64,000 nt of DNA from Musa acuminata AAA Group (taxonomy: Eukaryota; Streptophyta; Magnoliopsida; Zingiberales; Musaceae): assembly GCF_036884655.1 (NCBI RefSeq), contig NC_088335.1, positions 39,796,001 to 39,860,000 on the forward strand. Reading direction: 5' to 3'. Below are positions 35,112-44,602 of this stretch, one piece after another. The stretch's first letter is position 1. Every line of letters starts with the position of its first letter. Position numbers and translations under genes: made by a program. Under the pieces are notes generated by a model. The model searched no databases. It saw only the letters and a program-made list of their open reading frames with translations, and was not told the DNA's origin.

Positions 35112-35143
35112 TGTCATGGACAAACTTCGAAACAAGATGTTTG
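35112..35143 (+). repeat. LARD-1 3' LTR, part 1
   Basis: The first 32 bases match the start of the 5' LTR with one change. The LTR is interrupted by Cop-5 and continues at 52217. Confidence 0.9.
35139..35143. repeat. Target-site duplication of Cop-5, left copy
   Basis: GTTTG directly before TGTTGAATC, repeated at 52212-52216 after the element. Confidence 0.93.
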
Positions 35144-35659
35144 TGTTGAATCTCGGATTTCGATGATGAAGTCAATTGTCATTTGTTGTCTAATCTATGT
35201 GTTGAGATAAGTGTGCAGGATTAACTACGATGAAAGTTAGACAAGTAGCAGGAGTTGTGCCGGAGTCAAGATCATGATCACGTTGGGAGTTCGAGAGTTC
35301 GACGGAAGTTCGGACGGTCGTCGGAGGTTCTGCGAGAACAGATCCGAGAAGTCTAGAAGCTTGCCAAGCGAAGCTCGTCGGAACTCACCAAGTGGATCGT
35401 CGCAAAGTCCAGGAGTTTGCCGGAAGTCCGTAGAAGCATCACCGAGGGTTCATCGGATGATCGACGGAAGTTCGCCGGAAACTCACCGGAAGAAGCGATT
35501 GACGCACCGAAGCAAAGCTGCAGAAATTGTCTTAGATCTAATCATAGTTAGCACATTGATTAAGTTGGAAAATGGGAGGTGATCCCATTAGCTAATCTTG
35601 GGGCAATTGGGCCCTTGAAAGACTGAAATTGGGCCGAATGGAGCTAACCATTCGGACCC

Positions 35660-36020
35660 TGCTTGCACTAGGAGGTGCAACCGCCTAGGCCAGGAGGTGG
35701 CACTGCCTGGGCTAAGCCTCCCAGCGAGACTGGGCGGTGCAACCTCCCTAGCCAGGAGGTGGCACCGCCTGAGCTCAGTCTTCGAGCTAGACTGGGCGGT
35801 GCAACCTCCCTGACAGAGAGGTGGCACCGCCTGAGCTCAGTCTTCGAGCTAGACTGGGCGGTGCAACCTCCCTGACAGAGAGGTGGCACCGCCTGAGATC
35901 GGTCTTCGAGCTCTGGCAGAGAGGTGCAACCGCCTCAGTCAAGAGGTGGCACCGCCTGGGCTCAGTCTTCGAGCTCTGCCAGGCGGTGCAACCTCTCCAG
36001 TCAGGAGGTGCAACCGCCTG
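35660..36020. repeat. CACCGCC hairpin-repeat array in the Cop-5 5' LTR
   Basis: About ten units of GGTGCAACC(G/T)CC or GGTGGCACCGCC, spaced 25-35 bp, alternate with CAGTCTTCGAGCTAGACTGG. One unit of about 62 bp is exactly duplicated (about 35760-35885). Confidence 0.85.
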
Positions 36021-36078
36021 ATCCCGGAATTCCGGGATTTGATCGTTTTGAGCTCCAAATTTGAATTGGGTTGGGGCC

Positions 36079-36086
36079 TATAAATA
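36079..36086 (+). promoter_or_regulatory. TATA box of the Cop-5 5' LTR
   Basis: TATAAATA within GGGGCCTATAAATACCCC, downstream of the repeat array. The context is equivalent to the Cop-1 TATA box. Confidence 0.7.
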
Positions 36087-36958
36087 CCCCACCCATTCAG
36101 CACTGAAAAGATATAGACCTACACCGAAATTCTTGATCTTTTCTGTGATTCTAAGAGCTCAAATTTGTGTAAAGTCCTAAAGTTCTCCTCTTTCTGTTCT
36201 TCAAGTCTTGAGTTGTAAAGAGAGGAGAGAAAGGTCCTGTAAGGGTTGTCTCCTGAGCCCATCAAAAGGAGTGAATCTGTTAAAGGGCAGTTGGCCTTCG
36301 CCTATTGAAGGAAGGCCTCTAGTTGACGTCGGTGACCTCGTCGGTGGAGGAAGCCAAAAGTGGAGTAGGTCAAGACTGACCGAACCACTCTAAATCTCTG
36401 GTTTGCGTTTATTTTGAGCACTTTATCATTACTGCAAACCTCCTACATAGCTACTGCTCTCTGCGCCTTTACGAACAAGTTTCTAAGTGCTGATCTTTCT
36501 GAATCTGCATTCATACGTAAATCGGTGTTTTCATACATTACAGTTTACGATTACGTTTTGTAACTGCAAACTGTCTTCTGCGCTTTTACGAACGAGTTTC
36601 TTTGTAGTTTACATTTACGTTTTGATTCTATTTATAACTGCAAACTGTCTTCTGCAATTTTACGAAAGAGTTTCAAGGTTTAGACGAAAATCTGCATTCA
36701 GACGTAAAACTGCATTTAGACGTAAATCGGCTTTCCTCGTACAATCATCAGATTTCAGTTCACGTTTACGTCTTGATTTCAACTGCATATTGCCTTCTGC
36801 GAGTCTACAAATGAGTTTCAAAGTCCAGACGTAAATCTGCGTTTAGACGTAAATCTGCTTTTTGCAGATTACTTTTTGAGCTGTACAATAGCAGCACACT
36901 GTCTTTATACTTCTGCTTAAACTGCTTTTGATCTAAACAAGTGATTTACGCAATCTGA

Positions 36959-37043
36959 GCTTAGACGTAAATTGCGCTTAGATGCAAACTGTGTTTAGAC
37001 GCAAACTGCGTTTAGATGCAAACTGTGTTTAGACGTAAACTGC
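36959..37043 (+). repeat. 17-bp tandem repeat, five units
   Basis: Five consecutive 17-mers of the form GYTTAGAYGYAAAYTGY (for example GTTTAGACGCAAACTGC), an exact 85 bp. The other LTR has the same five at 51983-52067. Looser TTAGACGTAAA units lie upstream from about 36690. Confidence 0.9.
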
Positions 37044-37140
37044 ACTTAATCATAAGTAATCTTAGAATCGGTTTTTGCATCAAAATAGTTTTTATCGAAC
37101 GAACGCAGCTTTCGTTTTTAATCGCTGAAAGATATCCGTT

Positions 37141-37172
37141 GCACTAATTCACCCCCCCCCCCCTCTTAGTGC
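37141..37172 (+). other. U5 hairpin with poly-C loop
   Basis: GCACTAA and TTAGTGC are perfect 7-bp arms around a loop with a long C tract, 14 bases before the LTR end. The same structure, with C tracts of different length, ends the other Sirevirus LTRs here. Its role is not known. Confidence 0.7.
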
Positions 37173-37188
37173 TCTCGATCCTAACAAT

Positions 37189-37200
37189 TGGTATCAGAGC
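37189..37200 (+). promoter_or_regulatory. Cop-5 primer binding site
   Basis: TGGTATCAGAGC, two bases after the 5' LTR. Confidence 0.92.
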
Positions 37201-37236
37201 CCGGTTAACTCTCAAACGGATTAAAATCCAAGAGAG

Positions 37237-38819
37237 ATGGCTTACGCCGGAAACCAAGAGGGCCATTCCATTACACGTCCACCCATGTTTAATGGGACGG
37301 ACTACACCTATTGGAAGACCCGAATGAGGATCTTCCTTATTTCTATGGACGTAGAACTCTGGAATCTTGTTGAGAATGGTTTTTCAAAGTCTTCTCTTCC
37401 AATGATCGATTGGAACGATTCGGAAAAGAAGGCTTTCGCTCTTAATGCAAAGGCTATGAATGCCTTATTTTGCGCACTTGACAAAAACGAATTTAATCGT
37501 GTTTCAATTTGTGAAACTGCATTTGATATTTGGCACACACTCGAAGTGACTCATGAAGGCACAAGTAGAGTGAAAGAGTCAAAAATCAATCTTTTGTTAC
37601 ACTCTTTTGAACTTTTTCGGATGAAACCGAGTGAGACTATTGGCGACATGTTTACCCGCTTCACGGATGTTGTCAACGGTCTAAAAGGACTCGAAAAAAG
37701 TTTTTCGGATTTTGAGCTCGTAAATAAGATACTAAGATCCCTTCCTAAGAGTTGGGATCCTAAAGTCACTGCTATTCAAGAGGTAAAAGATTTAAACAAC
37801 TTCCCTCTTGAAGAACTAATTGGGTTATTAATGACCTATGAGATGACTTGCAAAGCTCATGAAGAGCAAGAAGACATCCTTCCAAAGAACAGGAAGGATA
37901 TGGCACTTAGAACTTTGGAAGATCACTTGAGAGAAAACTCAAGTGATGAGGACTGTGACGATGACTTGGCACTTCTAACTAGAAAATTTAAAAAATTCAT
38001 TAAAAGAAACAAGTTTAAAAATGATACTAAAAATAAACTTGAACCCAAGAAGGATCAAGTTATTTGCTATGAGTGCAAAAGCCGGCACACTACAAGAGTG
38101 ATTGTCCCCAAGCCAAAAAGAGAACAACAAAGAAGAAGGTGCTCAAAGCAACATGGGATGATTCGAGCGCATCTGAGGAAGAGGAGTCCAACACTGAGCA
38201 AGTTGCTCATTACGCCTTAATGGCCATCGGAGAGGAGGTAACGAATTCATTAAATGCTGATTTATCTTTCGATGAATTATTAAATGCTTTCAATGACTTA
38301 TTTGATGAATGCAAGAGTATCAGTAGAAAATACAAATTGCTGAAAAAGGTGCATGATAGTCTTACTTGTGAGTTTGACAAGTTAAAAGTTGAACATCATG
38401 ATAGTTTAAATTCATGTATCAAATGTCATGATTTAGAAACTCTCCAAAAAGAAAACTTGCTACTTAAGGACACCTTGAAGAAATTCGAGGTTGGTAGCAA
38501 GTCATTGAACATGATCCTTACAAACAAGGGTCACGTTCCCAAAAGAAGTGGAATTGGATTCGTGAGAAGTCCTCACCAAAATCCAACCACCTTCATAAAA
38601 GGCTCCATCTTACATATTCGACATCAAGACAAATGTAACTTCTGTTGTAAATTTGGACATAAGACACATTGTTGTCCATTCAAGAAAATAAGTCCAAACA
38701 AATTGATTTGGGTTCCTAAAGGAACCATGACAAATTCTATGCAACATGATAAGAAGTGTAGATCTATTTGTGAGGCACCCAAAAGCAAATGGGTACCTAA
38801 AAATCATCCCTTCCTATAA
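37237..38819 (+). pseudogene. gag: Cop-5 gag, one frameshift at the zinc knuckle
   Basis: The frame is open from ATG 37237 (MAYAGNQEGHSITRPPMFNG) for 327 codons, then shifted. The shift lies inside the first CCHC knuckle near 38076-38085: CYECKSR runs into an unrelated frame, and the proper frame resumes as HYKSDCPQAKKRT. From there the second part is open, with the second knuckle CNFCCKFGHKTHCC near 38635, to the stop TAA at 38817-38819. A single net 1-base loss explains the break. Apart from that the gag is complete, unlike those of Cop-1 and Cop-4. Confidence 0.9.
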
Positions 38820-39270
38820 AAACATTAAAATTTTAGGCTGGAGCAAGAAATAATATTCTGCTCCTTGATTCTCGATAGTCATAAACCAAGAGTCAAAAAG
38901 GAACTCGCAACGCTTAAGTAACAAGTGGAAGTTATGAAATCACAAATGCGATTTGGATACAACCTTATTAGAAACATATGATTCCCAAATTCACATATCC
39001 CCTTGATCTTCGAACCCGTCAACTCTATCATCTACGAATTAATTCTTGTATCATGAAGAAACTAAATATGTCATGATCTTAAAAGGGATACCAAACAAAC
39101 TATCAACATACGTGCGACATACGCACGTTAAAAGATCTATCTTGATCATACAAGAGCTTCTTCCTTAAATAAAAACTCATACGAAATCACGTAAGAAACG
39201 TTAATTGCTCTGAAATGAAAAAATCTCCTCAAGGCAAAGGCTCCATGATCAAATCACATTAGGTGCTCAC
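38820..39270 (+). other. Cop-5 spacer between gag and the third-ORF cassette
   Basis: No coding sequence. In Cop-1 and Cop-6 the protease frame starts directly after the gag stop, but here the sequence departs from that homology straight after CTATAA. An ACGTGCGACATACGCACGT inverted repeat lies at about 39110-39129. Confidence 0.65.
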
Positions 39271-39633
39271 TGGCTGCAAGCGGTGGCACCTCTCCAGCTA
39301 GCGGTGGCACCTCCAACTACCACGGGTTGCCAGCGGTTGCACCGCTCCAGCCAGAGGTGCAACCGCCCGCAACTCTGCCTTTTTAAACCCACGCTAGGGC
39401 CGACGGTGGAACTGACCCCAACTCACTCCCATTTCCTCCTCTACTCTTCCAAGTCTCCTCCATTCTCATTTCACTCCTCTAAGCTTTCCAAATACCTCCC
39501 ATTTCGGAGCAAAACATCAAGAATCCTTCCTTCTCTTGAAGATTTCACAAAGGTACTCTCTAAGAAGCCCTTAAATTCTGTTTTGTTCTTCATTTACTCT
39601 TGCTCATCATCATCCCTCTAAACAGCAGTAGTT
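39271..39633 (+). promoter_or_regulatory. LTR-like promoter and leader before the Cop-5 third ORF
   Basis: GGTGGCACCTC and GGTGCAACCGC repeats (39279-39370) are followed by a TATA-like CTTTTTAAA (39380-39388), a pyrimidine-rich leader, and a possible 76-nt leader intron with AAG/GT donor at 39553 and CAG acceptor ending at 39628, five bases before the ATG. This is the layout of the U3 end of the LTR and of the Cop-4 third-ORF leader. Function is inferred. Confidence 0.5.
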
Positions 39634-40740
39634 ATGGGATCTAGAAGATCCTCAAGGGACAAGGGAAAGAGGAGATTAGTAGAAGAGTTTGATTTCACCC
39701 TTTTCGATTCAAAAAACCATGCTGAAAAATTTTCCTCTTTCGAACTTAGAAGTATCAATAAGGGAAAATGCGTAGATCTAAATGAACTAAGAGACTTAGA
39801 GACTATCCAATGGTTTGCAAACCTAGATCTACTTCCAATCTTGCAGATTAACGAACCCATCTATCCTAGGCTAGTTAGATTATTTTACAATAACATGCAA
39901 ATAGATGATGAAGGAAGAATGTCCACCTATCTTTTAGGACAACACATCTCAATCACTGATAGGTTCATTTGTGATATGATAGGCATTCCCATAAAAAGCA
40001 TAGGACTTTACTTTAGAGGATCATGGGATGATGAAAGTATTGGAACATCCTATGTTGAAGCCTTAGGAACAATCTTTGCCAATCCTAACATAGCATTGGT
40101 TCCTAAAAGTTGTGAACATCTACTGCCTTTGAACACTAAGATACTTCATCATATCATGACTAGTATAATTCTTCCTAAACAATACCATCATGATGAAGTA
40201 AGTCAATTAGAATTAGGAACTATGTACTTAATCATGAAGGGACATGACATCTGTCTTGGTTATCTTATCCAACAAAACATGTTAGAATTATCTAAGAAAG
40301 ATATGATGCTCTCATATGGTGGTATAATCACAAGAATAATGAAAGCTTACGACATTCTAATACCACCAGAAGAAGAAGTAATGAAAGTAGATAGATTCAG
40401 CATAATAAACAAAAATCTACTTCACCGACTAAGATGTTACTATAGAAACGGTAACTGGGTTAGAATCCCTAGAAGGACTGATCACCCTCAACCTGAACCA
40501 GAACCGGAAACACCAGTATTTAGGGGTACCCAATCTCCTCCGACCCTTCCCTTTGAGGAAACACATCCAGTTGAGCAAACTCATACATCCATCGAAGAAA
40601 TTGGGATTCGAATGGATCGATTCGAACAGAGACAAGAACGGATTGAACAACGACAAGATCAAATCCTATCTGAGCTGCAGCAAATTCATAGTCAATTTGA
40701 CTCCTTGTTTAGGCACTTTAATTTTCCACCTCATCAATGA
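39634..40740 (+). CDS. Third ORF of Cop-5, 368 residues, intact
   Basis: It begins MGSRRSSRDKGKRRLVEEFD, with a basic N-terminus. A globular part (about residues 60-275) follows with IPIKSIGLYFRGSWDD, LLPLNTKILHHIMTSIILPK and GYLIQQNMLE. Then come a proline/glutamate stretch (PEPEPETPVF, about 285-315) and a glutamine/glutamate-rich coiled-coil-like tail (RMDRFEQRQERIEQRQDQIL, about 328-347). Proline-rich plus coiled coil resembles Sirevirus env-like proteins, and the middle resembles plant proteins annotated as putative plant transposon protein. I saw no signal peptide or membrane segment. Intactness is notable, since the Cop-4 homologue has several stops. Biochemical function is unknown. 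Confidence 0.82.
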   Translation: MGSRRSSRDKGKRRLVEEFDFTLFDSKNHAEKFSSFELRSINKGKCVDLNELRDLETIQWFANLDLLPILQINEPIYPRLVRLFYNNMQIDDEGRMSTYLLGQHISITDRFICDMIGIPIKSIGLYFRGSWDDESIGTSYVEALGTIFANPNIALVPKSCEHLLPLNTKILHHIMTSIILPKQYHHDEVSQLELGTMYLIMKGHDICLGYLIQQNMLELSKKDMMLSYGGIITRIMKAYDILIPPEEEVMKVDRFSIINKNLLHRLRCYYRNGNWVRIPRRTDHPQPEPEPETPVFRGTQSPPTLPFEETHPVEQTHTSIEEIGIRMDRFEQRQERIEQRQDQILSELQQIHSQFDSLFRHFNFPPHQ

Positions 40741-41850
40741 ACTTGTTGAACACCTGTTGTTGTTGTAAACTTCTTATGTTACTCACTTCTGATGTGCTGG
40801 CTATAAACATCTATCTTGCGCCTTGTGGTAAAAGTTATCTCAGATTTGTATGGTATCATTATTGTTTGGTATGTGATGTGTCCAAATTAAGAATGTTGTG
40901 CTTTGAAACTAAAAGTTTTGAAAACCTTGTGCTTTGATTTCAAAGAGAATTAGGAATGTTGATGTGTCCGAATAGATAAATTTGTTAAAATTATTTTTCG
41001 GACTATATTGAATGATCAAATCACTTGATTCCCATGTTTCTATGATTATATGTGAAAATCTGCAACAAAATCTTGTCCGAATGCATCTTATTTATTCGAA
41101 TGCTATAAAACAGATTTTCTCGTACACCTTCATGAGAAATAAGTTTCTGAAAAAGATTTGATGAAGTGATTCATGTGTATGTATTCCATCCTACAAAATC
41201 TTTACATAGACAATGGATTATAACAAAAAGGGGAAGAAGTATTTAAAGCAATCTATGTAAAATTCCTCTATAAGCTTGCTATTATTATTTTTCTGGCATC
41301 ATAATTACTATGCTTTTTGTTGATGACAAAGGGGGAGATATATGAATTGATAAACACTGCCATGATTAGAAATACTATGAGTGATGCTATAAACACTCCT
41401 AAGTGATGCTATAAACACTGCTATGATTATGCCATCCTTGCATCACCAAGAGATATATGAAAATGTGCTAAAGTTTGCATTATGTTTGCATTATGCCCTG
41501 AGTTGATATCTTATCATGTGAAGAAAATGCAAAACTTGCTAGAATATTTCAAATGTGTGCATCATGTAATAGTGCTTCACAGCTTTATATGATAATGTTC
41601 AAACTACATGATGAATAGTTACAAACACAATCATACAAACTTGATGATGTATGTCAAGCCTTGACATCATCTTTGAAGAGATACATCATGATGAGTATCA
41701 TGATGGGAGTATTGATAAGTTTAACTGATCAAACTTATCAATACGTCACTTGAATTCTTAGGTCTTGAATTCAAGGTTGACTTATCTCAACTATGGCATA
41801 TAGACAGGGGGAGTTAAGGATAACTCCATTATCAATTGATTATCATCATC
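40741..41850 (+). other. Cop-5 3' spacer with pol-tail remnant and polypurine tracts
   Basis: Near 40945-40975 the translation RELGMLMCPN matches the pol C-terminus of Cop-1 and Cop-6 (RELGMLNCP), and the DNA after it follows the Cop-1 3' spacer. Pol was therefore once here. GGGGGAG tracts lie near 41330 and 41807. The rest is AT-rich without a gene. Confidence 0.75.
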
Positions 41851-41864
41851 AAAAAGGGGGAGAT
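41851..41864 (+). promoter_or_regulatory. Cop-5 polypurine tract
   Basis: AAAAAGGGGGAGAT directly precedes the 3' LTR start TGTTGAATC. Confidence 0.9.
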
Positions 41865-43313
41865 TGTTGAATCTCGGATTTTGATGATGAAGTCAATTGT
41901 CATTTGTTGTCTAATCTATGTGTTGAGATAAGTGTGCAGGATTAACTACGATGAAAGTTAGACAAGCAGCAGGAGTTGCGCCGGAGTCAAGATCATGATC
42001 ACGTTGGGAGTTCGAGAGTTCAACGGAAGTTCGGACGATCGTCGGAGGTTCTGTGAGAACAGATCCGAGAAGTCCAGAAGCTTGCCAAGCGAAGCTCGTC
42101 GGAACTCGCCAAGTGGATCGTCGCAAAGTCCAAGAGTTTGCCGGAAGTCCGCAGAAGCATCACCGAGGGTTCATCGGATGATCGACGGAAGTTCGCCGGA
42201 AACTCGCTGGAAGAAGCGATTCACGCACCGAAGCAAAGCTGCAGAAATTGTCTTAGATCTAATCGTAGTTAGCATATTGATTAAGTTAGAAAATGGGAGA
42301 TGATCCCATTAGCTTAATCTTGGGGCAATTGGGCCCCTGAAAGACTGAAATTGGGCCGAATGGAGCTAACCATTCGGACCCTGCTTGCACCAGGAGGTGC
42401 AACCGCCTAGGCCAGGAGGTGGCACCGCCTGGGCTAAGCCTCCCAGCGAGACTGGGCGGTGCAACCTCCCCAGCTAGGAGGTGGCATCGCCTGAGCTCAG
42501 TCTTCGAGCTAGACTGGGCGGGGTGCAACCTCCCTGACAGAGAGGTGGCACCGCCTGAGCTCAGTCTTCGAGCTAGACTGGGCGGTGCAACCTCCCTGAC
42601 AGAGAGGTGGCACCGCTTGAGCTCGATCTTCGAGCTCTGGCAGAGAGGTGCAACCGCCTCAGTCAAGAGGTAGCACCGCCTGGGCTCAGTCTTCGAGCTC
42701 TGCCAGGCGGTGCAACCTCTCCAGTCAGGAGGTGCAACCGCCTGATCCCGGAATTCCGGGATTTGATCGTTTTGAACTCCAAATTTGAATTGGGTTGGGG
42801 CCTATAAATACCCCACCCATTCAGCACTGAAAAGATACAGACCTACACCGAAATTCTTGATCTTTTCTATGATTCTAAGAGCTCAAATTTGTGTAAAGTC
42901 CTAAAGTTCTCCTCTTTCTGTTCTTCAAGTCTTGAGTTGTAAAGAGAGGAGAGAAAGGTCCTGTAAGGGTTGTCTCCTGAGCCCATCAAAAGGAGTGAAT
43001 CTGTAAAAGGGCAGTTGGCCTTCGCCTATTGAAGGAAGGCCTCTAGTTGATGTCGGTGACCTCGTCGGTGGAGGAAGCCAAAAGTGGAGTAGGTCAAGAC
43101 TGACCGAACCACTCTAAATCTCTGGTTTGCGTTTATTTTGAGCACTTTATCATTACTGCAAACCTCCTACATAGCTACTGCTCTCTGCGCCTTTACGAAC
43201 AAGTTTCTAAGTGCTGATCTTTCCGAATCTGCATTCATATGTAAATCGGTGTTTTCATACATTACAGTTTACGATTCCGTTTTGTAACTGCAAACTGTCT
43301 TCTGCGCTTTTAC
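41865..43313 (+). repeat. Cop-5 3' LTR, part 1
   Basis: It matches 35144-36593 of the 5' LTR with few substitutions, including a CACCGCC array at about 42390-42760. It is cut by Cop-6 after CTGCGCTTTTAC and continues at 51591. Confidence 0.92.
43309..43313. repeat. Target-site duplication of Cop-6, left copy
   Basis: TTTAC before TGTTAGGATC, repeated at 51591-51595. Confidence 0.93.
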
Positions 43314-44602
43314 TGTTAGGATCGGAGCGGCACTAAGAGGGGGGGGTGAATTAGTGCAGCGGATTAAAACTTCGATTTTATCAAAATCTTTCGTACGATA
43401 AGAACGGAACTTGAAAAGTTTAACTTGAAAGCGTATTCTTAAAGTTGCGCAGCAAGGGTAATAAGGAACTAAAGCAGTAAGAAGATTTGCAGTAATGTAA
43501 ATGACAATAATAAAATGCAAACCAGAGATTACGCCGATTTTTAGAGTGGTTCGGTCAAATGACCTACTCCACTTGCGAGGCCCCTCTTCGATGAGGCTCC
43601 CACCTTCCACTAGCAAGTCTCTTGAAATGGAAGGGTAAACACCCCTCTTACAACCTTTTACAAGCAGCTCAACCTCTTACAAATTTTCAATAAGAAAGAA
43701 GGAGGAGAACTCTCTAGCAAATTGAAAACAAGACTTGCTAAGACTTTCTAAGACTTTTCTCTCAATCCAAATGCTTCTCAAAAGTTGTAACCTCAGCTGA
43801 GATTTGAGGGGTATCTATAGGCCTCAAGAGGATTCAAATTTTGGGCTCCAAAATTTGAATTCTCTTAGGGTTCCCGGTGCTGGCGGTTCCACCGCCCAGC
43901 CAGGCGGTGCCACCGCCCAACGCTCGGGTGCTGGACGGTGCAACCGCCCAGCCAAGGAGGTGTCACCGCCCAGCACTCGGGTGCTGGGCGGTGCCACCGC
44001 CCAGCTAGGCGGTGCCACCGCCTACAGTGTTTTCAGCCCGACTACAGTGTTTTCAGCCACTAGTTGGGCTTCAATCTTGGCTCTCTAGTTCGCTGGTTTA
44101 GCTTAATTTTTAGCCTAAACCAACTCTGACTTTGGGCCCAGTTAGCCCCTAACCAGGATATAGGATTATCTCTTAATCCTAATCCTAATTACAAGTGGAC
44201 TACATAACCAAAACACGTCCTAAGCAAATTTTCAACCGCGAACGTCGAGTCTTGTTCTGGCGAGCTTTCCGACGAACTTTCTGCCGACGGGCTTCTAGCA
44301 AGCTCCCGAACTTGTGATGACTTTAATGAGTAGCCGAGCCTTCTCGGTGATCTCCGTGAACCTCCGACGATCTCTTCGGCGAACTTCCGAAAATTCCGAC
44401 AGGTTCCCGATTTCTTCTCGGTTGGTTCTGGCAGCATCTCCGACGATTCTTCGGACTCTTAAACGTCCATCGAACTTTACTCCGGTATTCTCGCTTTGTG
44501 TTTTCTGGTTATCGTAGTTAATCCTGCACACTTAACTCAATAATATGGATTAGATCAAATAACCCATCAATTGATTTTATCATCAAAATCCGAGATTCAA
44601 CA
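43314..44602 (-). repeat. Cop-6 3' LTR
   Basis: 1289 bp, plus-strand ends TGTTAGGATCGG and GAGATTCAACA. It carries CACCGCC repeats at about 43885-44025 with one more unit than the other LTR, and a 14-bp segment near 43408 absent from the 5' LTR. Confidence 0.92.

Larger units (their letters stand above)
35144..37186 (+). repeat. Cop-5 5' LTR
   Basis: 2043 bp from TGTTGAATCTCGG to GATCCTAACA. It matches the split 3' LTR. It carries a CACCGCC array, a TATAAATA box, a 17-bp tandem repeat and the terminal poly-C hairpin. Its first part resembles the Cop-1 LTR, but the 3' half with TTAGACGTAAA repeats does not. Confidence 0.92.

Noticed and set aside
35660..36020. Regularly spaced repeats resembling a CRISPR array
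   Set aside because: This is plant nuclear DNA with degenerate repeats, short repetitive spacers and no cas genes, and the array lies in an LTR.
35675..36083. Overlapping plus-strand ORFs of the GGATSLTERWHRLSS type (also at 42419-42807 and 8482-8920)
   Set aside because: They arise from the CACCGCC repeat array in the LTRs, occur on both strands and match no protein family known to me.
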